Shown here: positions 1-9,984 of the stretch, piece by piece
Layout: each line of letters starts with the position of its first letter
Numbering within the stretch: position 1 is the first letter of the stretch
Source of the DNA: Sciurus carolinensis
Taxonomy: Eukaryota; Chordata; Mammalia; Rodentia; Sciuridae
NCBI RefSeq assembly: GCF_902686445.1
Contig: NC_062214.1
Location: forward strand, 58,687,177 to 58,751,176
Reading direction: 5' to 3'
Length of the DNA: 64,000 nucleotides
The notes under the pieces: model-generated
Told to the model about the DNA's origin: nothing
What the model saw: the letters and a program-made list of their open reading frames with translations, nothing else
Databases searched by the model: none
Position numbers and translations under genes: made by a program

Positions 1-640
1 ACAACATGTATCCCATTTGTTTACAATAAAAAAAATTTTTTTTAAAAAAGATACCTTTGGCTGATCTATCTCCGTGGTGGAAGCATCTCTTTAAAACAAA
101 ACAAAACAACCCTTCTGGATTCCTTGTTATGTGTGCTTTGTCCTAATTTCCTATACTTTGAGCCCCCATTAGAATGAAGGAAAGAGAAGTGATTCTGAAT
201 TCAATCTTAACTGGAAATAAACCTAGGAAAATTATTTCATTGAGAAATGTGGTTCAGAGTGAGAGATATTTTTCTCCATCCCTACTATGCAGCATCCAGG
301 CGTATCTCCTCCCAGCAGAAATCCCACAGCTGCCAGCCGAGAGGAAGGTCAGGGTTTAAAATCTTTTAATGCTATGATTCTTCAATGGAGTGAGGTCGGA
401 GCGTTGACGTTAGAAGGGAACATTTGGCCAACTCCATGGTCCTTTGGAGGCCTGTCGATCAGTGAGAATTCTAGGAAACTACAGGTTTCTGGCAGGATCC
501 ATTGCCAAGGTTCTTTCCAGGAGGTTTTAATAAATAGCAGCCTGCCTTACCCATCATCTAGATGATTCCTCATCTCCACCTTGATCTCAGGCTGTCCTTC
601 AGCTCAAGATGTTTTCTCCTGGAGTTGTTTCTGGGTTTCT
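1..640. other. Unassigned sequence
   Basis: No gene or repeat is recognised. There is an A/T run near 28-50. The translated frames are shorter than 95 codons and resemble no family I know. Confidence 0.5.
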
Positions 641-985
641 TTCTGTTTGTCCCTCTAAAACTCAAGTGTTGAAGTGGGACAGAATTAGAAGGTGGGGGTC
701 TTTTGGAGGTTATTTCGTCATGATGGCAGGAAGCTCATGACTGGAATAAGTGCCCTTAAAAGGAGAGAGGTGAGAGAATGTTCTGCTTCTTCCTCTGTTC
801 GTCTCACGTGAGGATACAAAGAGAAAACGGCCATTTGCAAACCAGGAAGTGGGCCCTCAGCAGACATCATCCCCTGTCTCATACTTTCCAGCCTCCAGAA
901 CTGGGAAAACAAACGTTTGTTGTTTAAGCCATTCATTCTGTGGCAATCTATTATATCTTTATGCTGTTTGTTTTGCCTAAGACCA
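640..985 (+). mobile_element. MLT1-type MaLR LTR (decayed)
   Basis: The segment follows the order expected of an ERVL-MaLR LTR of the MLT1 group: a middle part with AAGTGCCCTTAAAAGGAGAG, then CACGTGAGGATACA, then GGAAGTGGGCCCTCAGCAGAC, then a 3' part with CCAGCCTCCAGAACTG followed by TTGTTGTTTAAGCCA. It lacks a clear 5' end and is heavily diverged, so it is an old solo LTR fragment. Confidence 0.7.
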
Positions 986-1086
986 TCCCTGAACCAAGAG
1001 ACCAAATAAAGACTCTCCTACCATTTCTTTAGATATTTAAGAGTTAGAAATCTAACCATTGAACAATTAAATAGCATATTTTAGCC

Positions 1087-1960
1087 TCATGCCTTGACAA
1101 ACACCTTCACACAGACCTGGAAAGCCAGGATTGACCTCCAAATCCTCAGACTCATTAATTCTCTATTGGCATGTGGCAGCTTGGGGACAGTAGATACCTG
1201 GCCCCTAGACATCAGCCCCTGGCCATCAGCACCTAGCCTAGGTCTGATCTTAACACACCAGCTATACCTTGTACATGCATGCATGTAGACACTCCAACCC
1301 ATGTATCCAAGTTTTGTCCACACCTTCTATCAATAGTCACCCCTTGATCATCCACAGGCCAACGGTGCACACCCTGGGGTACCCTCTTCCCTCAAGTCTC
1401 ATGCTCAGAGAGAAAACCCATGAGGCCCCTGAAGGAGGGCTGGGGTCTGGGATTTCAGGAACAGGGTGGTACAGCCCAGGATCGGATGGGCACAGTCTTT
1501 GGCCCAACCCTGTGGGGAAAGGCTTGGCTGAAGAAAGACCAGAGAACAGACCTGTCTTGCCCAGGTGTAAAGGTAGCAATGGTTTTGCCTACCCAATATC
1601 CATTTCCCCATTTTTAGGAGACAGCAGCTCAATTCCCCTTGGGGAACCACTCTCTACCATGCCCATCCATGTGGCTCTGGTGGGCCTCACTCCTCAGTCC
1701 TACCACTTGGGGTTGCACACTCACTGCCGTACACAGAGGCACATAGGTAGAGGGTGTGGGATTGAAATCCAACTGACTGTGCTGGCCAAGGATGCCCTGT
1801 GGGACAGGCATATTTTTGGCTACTCACCTGCACTAAGGGGTCAACCTACCACCTCTCCAAGACGCAGGTCCATTCCATCCCTGGCCACAGTCACCGAAAT
1901 GATGACCAGTGAAAACAGCTGCCAGCAGACACCACATCCCTGCCAACATATGTGAAAAAG
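1087..1960. other. Unassigned block with a long chance-type ORF
   Basis: No gene is recognised. A 228-codon frame is open on the plus strand at 1269-1955, but it is proline- and serine-rich, has no recognisable domain, and overlaps open frames on the minus strand, as composition alone can produce. The part around 1560-1920 vaguely resembles an old mammalian interspersed repeat that I cannot name. Confidence 0.4.
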
Positions 1961-2243
1961 ACCTAAAGGTTCCATTGTTCCCTGAAGCTCATGAACTAAC
2001 AGATTGGTTCAGCTGCCAAAAAGAAAAGTGGGAAATTAAATGCTAGAACTGTATTCAACCAGTTATGGAAGTCTAGTGTTCAATCAAAGGAAGGGACAGA
2101 CCCAATGTGACTTATACCGATCAGGCCATGTTGGATAATTTACATTTTTAATAACAAATTAGTCCAATGGGGGAAAAGCAGAAAATAATCAAATGCAGGT
2201 TCCAATTGCAGCTCAGGAGTAAATTCTATTTGTTCTTCCAAGG
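1960..2243. other. Unassigned sequence
   Basis: Nothing recognised. Confidence 0.4.
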
Positions 2244-2440
2244 TTTAACATAAAGGTTCTCAACCCTAGTTGCACATTAGATTCAACTAGGGAGCTTTTA
2301 AAACATATTAGTGTTGAAACCCCTCACCCCAGAGACTCTGATTTAATTGGTCTGGGATGGGGCCCAGGTAACAGTATTTTTTTTAAATCTCCCCCAGTGA
2401 TCATAATGTGCAGCCAGGAATGAAAACCGTGGTTTAATAT
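2244..2440. mobile_element. MER5A-type hAT DNA transposon fossil
   Basis: The segment has the near-palindromic layout of the non-autonomous hAT-Charlie element MER5A: TTCTCAACCCTAGTTGCACATTAG at the left, GGGAGCTTTTAAAA inside, AGAGACTCTGATTTAATTGG in the middle, and AATGTGCAGCCAGG near the right end. It is non-coding and old, shared among placental mammals. Confidence 0.8.
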
Positions 2441-2494
2441 TAAGCAGACACTTTGGAAAATGTGAGCATTAGCTAAAAAGTGCAAACATCACCT

Positions 2495-2630
2495 AAAGCA
2501 GTAGTTCCCACCCCAGAATGATCACCAGAAACATCTGGGGCAGGTTTAAAAATATTCAGAACCCAGGGGTGACCCTTACTCCATTTGATCAGGATCTCCT
2601 CTCCAAGGCTCAGAATGTGACTTTTTTTTT
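2495..2630. mobile_element. MER5-like DNA transposon fragment
   Basis: A second, more diverged stretch has MER5-family features: a GCAGTAGTTCCCA left end, then ATCACCAGAAACATCTGGGGCAGG and a GATCAGGATCTC internal part. It lies just after the first MER5 copy. It could be a related MER3 or MER5B element. Confidence 0.55.
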
Positions 2631-2639
2631 TTTTCAAAG

Positions 2640-3930
2640 TTGCCTTTTTAATTTCAGTCATCAACCAATGATCCATTAAAAAAAAAAAAAAAAGCTCTGT
2701 GCTGGGGATACATCTCTCCATCTGGGCTCAACTCAGACAGATAAAATCAGCACAGAAGCTGAGCATCCATCCATATTTTAGAAGTTCCCCTGGTTGTCCA
2801 GACAGAGGTAAAGAATGCAGTTCACCAGCGGGGCTGCTGTCAAGAGCCAACTAACCTAGAGAGACCCTGCGAGTCACAGCCAAGCACAACTCTTCCACTC
2901 CAAGGAGGATTTAGAATCCTCAACCTCCTCCTTTCACTGCTCAGCAGAGGCCTGAAACACAATTCCAGTTAACATGAAGAACATTCAGTGGCCCTTCTCT
3001 CTTAAAGAAGTTGGGTTAATGAACTAGTTCTTGGATATGAACTTTGCACTCAAGCTGAATTCACTTAAGTCCAAGCATTCCCTCTAAGACCACACCTCCC
3101 ATTCGTTGGGCATGCATGTGTCTGCAGGAGAATGTCCTCCCTATGGTCCAGGGCTCCTGGCAAATCTGGAGAGCATTGTTATGAATGCTAAGACCTTTGA
3201 TGCTGAGGAGTTAAGTCTGAAGATGAAAATGCTCTTGGATTTATGCTGCTAATAACATGAGGCTTCTTTCTCTTTGCATGAAGGGAAATGCTTAGATTTT
3301 CAGCTGAGTGACTTGTTCAGCACTCTGGAAGATTGTCCACAAAGAGGACAGGCTTAACTGAAGAATAAAGGGTGGAAGGCGGCCTGGTATATGGGGCAGA
3401 GGCAACAGACAGACATACTGCTTTCCAAGCTGTGGAGTTTTAGTGCCTTGCATCTGGCCTGAAGTCTTCCCTGTAAGTCTTAAGGAGAGCTTTGCAAGGT
3501 TCATTGGGCAGCACGTCTGATCCCTGAGCTCAGCATGGGGCTGCCCACCTGGGATATGATGGCCTCTCCCTGCACTGACATGCACACTTTGGGACAGTTC
3601 ATTCAACAAGGCCAGCCCCCACCACACAGGTCTTATGGTAGAATGGCAAGATCTGCAACAAGGAAGCACGGTAAACTCCAGACCAGGCAATGTGAGGCAG
3701 ACCTGGGACAGGGCTGTGATTCTGAATCTCCAATATACTGGTTTCTGGCCCATGGCCTACACTTTGAGTAATGAAGCCAGTCAGAAGCCATGACATGATC
3801 ATGTGACCAGACACCTCTTTGAATGACAAGCTCACAAGAACAAGGCAAGCCTCTGCTGGGGTACCCAAGACACTCTCATTCCCTCTGTCCTTCTGCCCTG
3901 CAGAGAGGCAACATTTCTGAGTAGGCAGTG
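2640..3930. other. Unassigned sequence with minor repeat traces
   Basis: A T12 run near 2623-2634 and an A15 run near 2679-2693 are present. The end around 3720-3775 (GGCCTACACTTTGAGTAATG) recalls the right end of a MER5-type element. The 153-codon minus frame at 3292-3753 has no recognisable domain. Confidence 0.4.
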
Positions 3931-3934
3931 AAAC

Positions 3935-4025
3935 ATAGAAAAAAGTGTCCCAAGACACATTTTAGTCCCAATTCTTCCATGAATAAGCCCTGTGACTCTG
4001 GGAAAGTCTCCCTTGTCAGACGCTC
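3935..4025 (+). mobile_element. MIR SINE fragment
   Basis: A short MIR-like core is present: TAGTCCCAATTCTTCCATGAATAAGCCCTGTGACTCTGGGAAAGTC corresponds to the MIR part that normally reads as a last-clause on gaining, losing and retaining tRNA-core sequence. It is heavily diverged. Confidence 0.45.
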
Positions 4026-4029
4026 TGGC

Positions 4030-5451
4030 TGCCACAATACACTATGTGACATCTAATGGAAGAGAAATGTGATACTGTTTGAAAATCTCAAGTTGGTGCA
4101 TAAATGCAAGGGCAGAAACCGTGACCAAAAGCTCAGAGATGGATAGGCAAATGCTGCCCCCAGCATCCTCACCCAGCCTGTTCTCCTTAGCAGCTGCACA
4201 GGTCCCTCAGGGCACCAGGCACCATTAGTGACACAGAAAAACCCCAGCAGGCATTTCTTAGAACCATGCTGTGTTCACAGCCATTACCCCCATCATCCTG
4301 GTCATTTCTAAAGCAAGAGGTTCTCTAAAGGATACAGATTGCCTCTTGGGTCTTCAAATTCCTAATTGTTATGTCTGACTATTCTTTTAATCCTTCAGCC
4401 CTTTAAGAGGTCACAGGGAGAATATGGACTTTTCAAATATTGTGGGCAATGAGGCAAATACTAATTACTATGATCTCTATTATTTTATCTACAGATAAGG
4501 AAATAACTTTATTAAGTGGGGGAATTAGTCATAACAAAGGGGCCCTTGGGAATATAGTCCTGCCATGGGTTTAGGAATATGTGGGTATATCCTGAAATAC
4601 CTAGGAACAGAGAAATCCCTGGATCTCACTCACATTTCTACATCCTTACCTACCCCTGTCACCCTGTGGTCAGCAAGCACACACTGAGACCCTGTTCTGT
4701 AACTAGTTCCCAGCTAACTGCTGTTTGAAAGGGTGGAGCATTCATTAGCAGAGACGGTGATAAATCAAAGAAGAAAACCCATCCCTTTTCTCCAGAAACT
4801 GAAAACTAGATATAAAGACATATTATGATAAATAAACAAAAAGTGCAATGAAAATCAGAACACACCAAATGTCAAGCAAGATTTTCAGACGCCAAGAAGT
4901 TCCCTACGGAAAAGTTCCCCTGACTCAGACAGGAAGGCAAGTCTGATCTGGAGTTGCAATAGAAGGGGAAAAGTCACCAGGCAGTTGTAGCAGCTGAGAT
5001 CACAGTTGTCATCCTGTGGCTGCTACAATTTGTTGATTTGTTGAAGACTGACCACGTGCAGCGGAGTGATGGGCTTTAGGTTGGGCCACACCCGAGTAGC
5101 AGGAATTACAAGTTAGGCAATACTACCCCCTAGAGGCCAGCCTGGAACTGTCACTGAATGCTAGAGGTTTAATGCAGGGACACCAACTCTACCTCAGCTG
5201 GTTCAGAATCTGAGCGCCCTGTGGAGAAAGACTTGGGCCTGTCTCACATTTGGAATTCAGGCAAGTATAGATCTTGTGCTGCGCTCAGGCTCCCCACTAG
5301 GCCAAGTGTGACGTCAGAGCCGGGGGAAAGCCCAGATGAACCGGATGGCTGAGAGATACAGCTAGAAGCTGCCCAAACCATCCCTGGGTTCCCACTTTCA
5401 CCCTAGGAGTATGACAGTCTGTAGAGAAGGCTGAGTTCAAAGGGAAGGATT

Positions 5452-5453
<2 letters not shown>
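4030..5453. other. Unassigned sequence with a possible MIR trace
   Basis: Around 4440-4525 the motif TTATTTTATCTACAGATAAGGAAA resembles an inverted MIR. Otherwise nothing is recognised. Confidence 0.35.

Positions 5454-5485
<32 letters not shown>
5454..5485. repeat. (CA)n microsatellite
   Basis: About 16 uninterrupted CA dinucleotides. Confidence 0.95.
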
Positions 5486-5487
<2 letters not shown>

Positions 5488-5649
5488 ATGAGAGCTGAGA
5501 AAGAGTTGAAAGAGTATGGAACACAAACTCTCTCCACCTGCCCTTGAACTTGCTCAACAGGAAGGAGAACTGGGCAGCAGCCTAGGATGAGGTCCAGAGG
5601 TCCTGTGAGCAGAGAACAAGCAACAACCCCAGGACACACCGTCACACGT

Positions 5650-5800
5650 GTATCAACTCACTTATCTTAAAATGAGGCATTACCTTCTTTCTTATGAGAA
5701 AAATTGATGATCAGAAAGATGGTCAGTTTCCCACGGCCACTAATTCAATTAGTGGCAAAGCCAGGCAGTGCCTCTGGTCCTTCCCAGGTTGGAGTAGCAG
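5650..5800 (-). mobile_element. MIR SINE fragment (inverted)
   Basis: The plus strand shows CTTATCTTAAAATGAGGC, then GGTCAGTTTCCCACGGCCACTAA, then AGTGGCAAAGCCAGGCAG, which is the reverse-complement order of the MIR core and 5' part. Confidence 0.55.
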
Positions 5801-6679
5801 GTATCAGAACACCCTGGAGTGAATACTAATAGAGAAAATAAATTATAACCGTCAAAATTCTAATGAGAAAAAATAAGTCCCTCTTAAATATGCCTGAGGT
5901 TTTGAATGTGTAGTAATCTAGAGTGAAATTACCTTCATGCCGATCAACTCAGGGCATCCTAAAAACTGCAGACTAAAGCTGTTCCAGAAAATTCAGATGC
6001 AAAACAGCTCCCAACCCACTGCCCTGTTTCCGCCCTTACTTCTGTTTCATGCTGTCTCTGCTGTGTTGGAAGTTAAATGGCCATAGAAGTAGTTAAATTC
6101 TTATCCTAGAGCAGGAAAAATAAGAAGACTTCCCTGACAGTCAAATATAAAGTGATCCCCAATTTCCTAATGAAAACACATTTTTATTTTTTAAAAAAGT
6201 ATGGGTGGAAAAAAAAAAAAAAACGTATAGGTGGGGGGGGGGTCAACTCAAATATGCACTTTCTAGGGGTGTGGAAGGAAGAGTCAAATGTCTACTTCCA
6301 AATATTTAATTTATTCACCAAAAAGGTAAATGTCCTGCCATGGCATAACTTGGATTTTTCAATATCATCATTATGTCCTTCACAGCTTTCTTTATACTGC
6401 TAACATTTGGGACCGACAGTGTCTCTTAGTTCAACCTTCCTAAACAAAAGTAATGCAAGAGATAAATGGAAAGAAAATGGGTAAAACTCCAGACATATTA
6501 TGGAATTTATCAACTAAGTATTTGTTTCTGTTTTTCTTAATTTTAAAAAATCAAGAATTAAAAAAAAAATTCTGCATCCTCTTGATAGAGTGTTAGAGAT
6601 GCCACTCTAGGATGATGTCTCAATGATCATTAGGAAATTTTCATCTTTCAATAATTGTGTTTCCTTGAGGATTTTTATT
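5800..6679. other. Unassigned A/T-rich sequence
   Basis: An A15 run and a G10 run lie at about 6209-6242. No gene or clear repeat is seen. Confidence 0.4.
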
Positions 6680-6686
6680 CTCAATT

Positions 6687-6823
6687 GCCTTTTTTTAATA
6701 TTTCTTAGTTGTCAATGGACCTTTTTTTATTTTATTTTATTTTATTTTATTTATATGTGGTGCTGAGAATCAAACCCAGTGCTTCATGCGTGCCAGGCAA
6801 GTGTTCTACCACAACCCCAACCC
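6687..6823 (-). mobile_element. ID-type SINE with an AGTTGT 3' module
   Basis: On the plus strand the element reads TTAGTTGTCAATGGA, a (TTTTA)n run at about 6723-6752, then TATGTGGTGCTGAGAATCAA and the inverted ID core ending in CCACAACCCCAACCCC. CTCAATT at 6680-6686 and 6824-6830 is a possible short target-site duplication. The same 3' module recurs near 41070 and 52050. Confidence 0.75.
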
Positions 6824-7014
6824 CTCAATTATCTTATTATTTGAAATTATTAAAATATTGAAATTTCCAATCTCTAATTACTACAAAGAAATTTCTCAAA
6901 AAGGATTTTCTTTCTCAGGTATTGCACTTTTGGTGGGAACAGACCTGTCTAACTCCTTTCTGAGCTGGGGAAGTTTGTGCATCTTTATGTGTAATCAAGT
7001 AAACTGAACTCAAG

Positions 7015-7478
7015 TAAAAGAAACCCCATAGTACAACCATGCAAGAGAATATTACTCAGCAATAAGTTTTTAAGAGAACAAACTATTTATACATACAACA
7101 CAAGTCTCTAGAGAAGACTGCTGAGGTGGAAGAAGCCACTTTGCTAGTTCACTTACATAATAGTTTTGTTTGACAAAATTATAGCAATGGAGAACAGATT
7201 CGTGGTTTCCTGGGACTGAGGAATAGTTTGGGAAGGATGAGGAAAGGGTGGCTATAAATCAATAGGAGATCTCCTTTTGGAATGGAAATGTTCTGTTTCT
7301 TGAATGTATCGGTGTCAATATCCAAGTTGTGATATTAGACTATAGTTTTGCAAGAAGTTACTATTGAGGAAATATGAATCAACAGTACATGAGATCTCAG
7401 TCTTATGTGGTACAACTGCATGTGAACCCACAACTATCTCAAAATAAAGATTCTAATTTTTAAAAAAAGCTATAGAGA
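7015..7478 (+). mobile_element. Ancient L1 (L1M-type) 3' end
   Basis: The segment matches the late ORF2 and 3' UTR layout of old mammalian L1s: CATGCAAGAGAATATTACTCAGCAATAA, then TGGTTTCCTGGGACTGAGG, then TAGACTATAGTTTTGCAAGAAGTTA, then ACAACTGCATGTGAACCCACAACTATCTCAAAATAAA at the end. No frame survives. Confidence 0.75.
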
Positions 7479-7544
7479 CCTCTTGGGTATTTACAATATC
7501 TGAAAAAAATGAGGTCATGAACTGTCTTTAAATTTTTACTTAAA

Positions 7545-7750
7545 TTAGCAGTCATAGTGGTGCACTCCTATAATCCCAGTGACTCTGGAGGCTGAGGCAG
7601 GAGGAGCCCAAGTTTGAGGCCAGCCTCAGCGACTTAGTGAGACCCTATCTCAGAATTTTTGAAGAAAGGGTTGGGCATGTAGCTCAGTGGTAAAGCACCC
7701 TTGGTTCAGTCTTAGTACCAAAAATGTTGGTTTTTTGTTTTTTGGTTTTT

Positions 7751-7779
<29 letters not shown>
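7545..7779 (+). mobile_element. B1-dID-type composite SINE ending in poly(T)
   Basis: A 7SL-like left half (TATAATCCCAGTGACTCTGGAGGCTGAGGCAGG) is joined to an ID-like right half (GGGCATGTAGCTCAGTGGTAAAGCACCC). The element is flanked by TTTTTACTTAAA at 7533-7544 and 7780-7791, a clean 12-bp target-site duplication. The 3' end is odd: only a short A run is present, followed by T-rich sequence and about 34 consecutive T residues. Confidence 0.85.
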
Positions 7780-7788
<9 letters not shown>

Positions 7789-8132
7789 AAACTACTCTGT
7801 GGTTCAAATCTACAAAAACAAGAATATTTTGAATATTTTATATGAAATAATTCCCACCGTGAGTGGGGAAAACTTCACACATAGCTTCATTGACCAGGCC
7901 CTTTGGTGGATAAGTCTTTTTGAATATTATCTCACTTATCCTGAGACTGACTTTCAGAAACCCCGTGTGAGCTGTACTTTATGGAGAACATTGCTGCTTA
8001 AAGCAGTGAAACAATGTTCCCCAGGTCACATCGTTAGGGGGAGGAGCGGGTGTGGGAGTTGAATCCAGGCATGTCGGGTTTGTGTTTTTTTTCCCATAAG
8101 TAGTAGCCTCTACTACTCATTTAAGAAGCAAT

Positions 8133-8168
8133 CATGGGGCTGGGGGTGTATCTCAGTGCTAGAGCAAA
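8133..8168 (+). mobile_element. ID SINE 5' fragment
   Basis: GGGGCTGGGGGTGTATCTCAGTGCTAGAGCA is the ID 5' end with its A box. The element breaks off after it. Confidence 0.6.
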
Positions 8169-8319
8169 ACAATCAGGATTCCCAGGAGGGGAAATGATTT
8201 CAACTGTAAGCCACTGACCCACACTGGCAAGAACAGGAGCAAAAATAAAAGACCACTGTCAAGTAAAAAACATTTTAAATGATTTTTTTAAAGATACAAA
8301 TATGCATGACAACTAAATG

Positions 8320-8720
8320 CAATGTGTGATTCTGGATTGGCTCCCAGACCATGAAAATCTTTTCCTTATGCTACAAAAGACAAAAGATGCTGGTGAAACA
8401 ATCGACAAAATTTGAATAAAGTTCATTGACTGGGCAATGATATTGTATGAGTATTAATTTCCTGATTTTGATCATTGTCCTGTGGTTAAGTGAGAGATTT
8501 TCTCATGTTCCAGAAATTCTGAATGAAATATTTAAAGGTAAAGAGATATCTGTAACTTGTTCTCAGAAATATTAGGAGGAAATTACATATCTGTATATAT
8601 ATATTGATGGCAGGAAAAAAAGTGGGGACAATGTGTGAAAGATGTATGACAACTCTTTGTACCATTTGTAATTTTTCTGTAAGTTTGATGTTATTTCAAT
8701 ACATTTTCAATTTTTCAAAT
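8320..8720 (+). mobile_element. Ancient L1 (L1M-type) 3' end
   Basis: The part from GAATAAAGTTCATTGACTGGGCAATG through GATCATTGTCCTGTGGTTAAG to TTGTAATTTTTCTGTAAGTTTGATGTTATTTCAATACA follows the 3' UTR of old L1s. It is non-coding. Confidence 0.7.
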
Positions 8721-9738
8721 TTTATAGGAAGTATTTAAGAGGGCTCTCCAGGTCAAACTCCAATCAGAGGCATATTGCTACAGAGCTCTGCAACAATAGT
8801 GCCCAGATTCCCTTTTTATTCTCTTCTCTGTCCCCTTTCTCTCCATGAAAACTAAAATTAAAGAAAGATTTGGCTCCACTGAATAGCCTAGGATTCCTGA
8901 AAAGTGAACAGCACAAATTCTAAACTAAGACAAGATCTCTAGGTGGATTCTGGCCTGGAACCCAGGGTTCCAGTTATGACCCACACTAAAGGTACTTCTG
9001 GAAGGTTCCCTTGCAGCTGAGAAATGGGATTCACTCCACTGAGTAGGTGGTTTCACCTGTCTCCAGCACAGCAAGGCACCTCAGAATTCCTGCAGGTAAA
9101 GGAAATGCCCTCTGTCTGGGTCCAGCATTCAAAAAGCCAGGCAGCATCAGAGGGAATCTAGAGTGCCCAGAGCCCTAGGGGAAATCATATGAGCCACAAA
9201 ACCATCAGGGAGCTGAGTTTTTGATGAGGCTAAGAGAGATAGCCATGGTTAGCACATCACATTCTGGAAACATGTTTTACACTGAGAATGTGGTATACCC
9301 ACTTCCAGGAAAGAGCAACCATAAATGTCTAGACATACAGTAATGCACAGAACTGGATGTCTGGCATATGTAATATTTTCCAGCATTATGTCCCTAGAAC
9401 CCCCACGATTCCAACAAACCCACCGCCCTCCAGGCTGAGCTCCTATGGTGACATCCTGCACAAAATCAAATCCAGACTGCAGCCCAACCCCAAGCTCCCA
9501 GCATGCCTTGGATCCCTGCTTCCTAGTTGCATACATCAGAGAACACTGCAGTTGGAACCACCAGGCCAAGGTAGTTTATTACTGCATCCTAGGAAGAGTG
9601 ATTTCTCTGCTCTCCTGTTCCTTATTGCTTTGCACAGTATGATAATGTTTCCTTGATTCTCTATCTCTTTGACAGCTGCAAATCAACAGTCCCTGCTGCA
9701 CAGAGCAGATTTCCCTGAACATTCCAAAAACTCCTTCT
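8720..9738. other. Unassigned sequence
   Basis: No gene or repeat recognised. Frames at 9249-9569 (minus) and 9357-9656 (plus) overlap each other and show no domain. Confidence 0.4.
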
Positions 9739-9768
9739 TACACACACACACACACACATACACACACA
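9739..9768. repeat. (CA)n microsatellite
   Basis: About 14 CA units with one TA interruption. Confidence 0.95.
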
Positions 9769-9849
9769 GGACAAGACCAGTCTCCCCATCAATTCATAAA
9801 ACTGTTACCATAGAGAAAGGTTCTGGGTACCCCCAAGTATGGATCAGCA

Positions 9850-9863
9850 GTGCCACCTAGTGG
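9850..9863 (-). promoter_or_regulatory. Candidate CTCF binding motif
   Basis: Read on the minus strand the bases are CCACTAGGTGGCAC, which agrees at all 14 positions with the commonly used CTCF core CCASYAGRKGGCRS. It is not inside a SINE that I can recognise. Occupancy is inferred only. Confidence 0.6.
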
Positions 9864-9924
9864 GGTATTGATTATCCTGCATCCCCAAAACCCCACAACC
9901 TTGGATGGGAGGGAATGGTGAGGT

Positions 9925-9981
9925 GGTTTGGTTTGGTTTGGTTTGGTTTGGTTTGGTTTGGTTTGGTTTGGTTTGGTTTGG
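9925..9981. repeat. (GGTTT)n pentanucleotide array
   Basis: Eleven perfect GGTTT units followed by GG. The array encodes the low-complexity minus-strand frame at 9872-10090, which is not a gene. The G-rich strand could form two-tetrad quadruplexes. Confidence 0.95.
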
Positions 9982-9984
9982 CTA

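Noticed and set aside
5124..5142. CTCF site at CCCCTAGAGGCCAG
   Set aside because: It has two mismatches at core positions and no supporting context.
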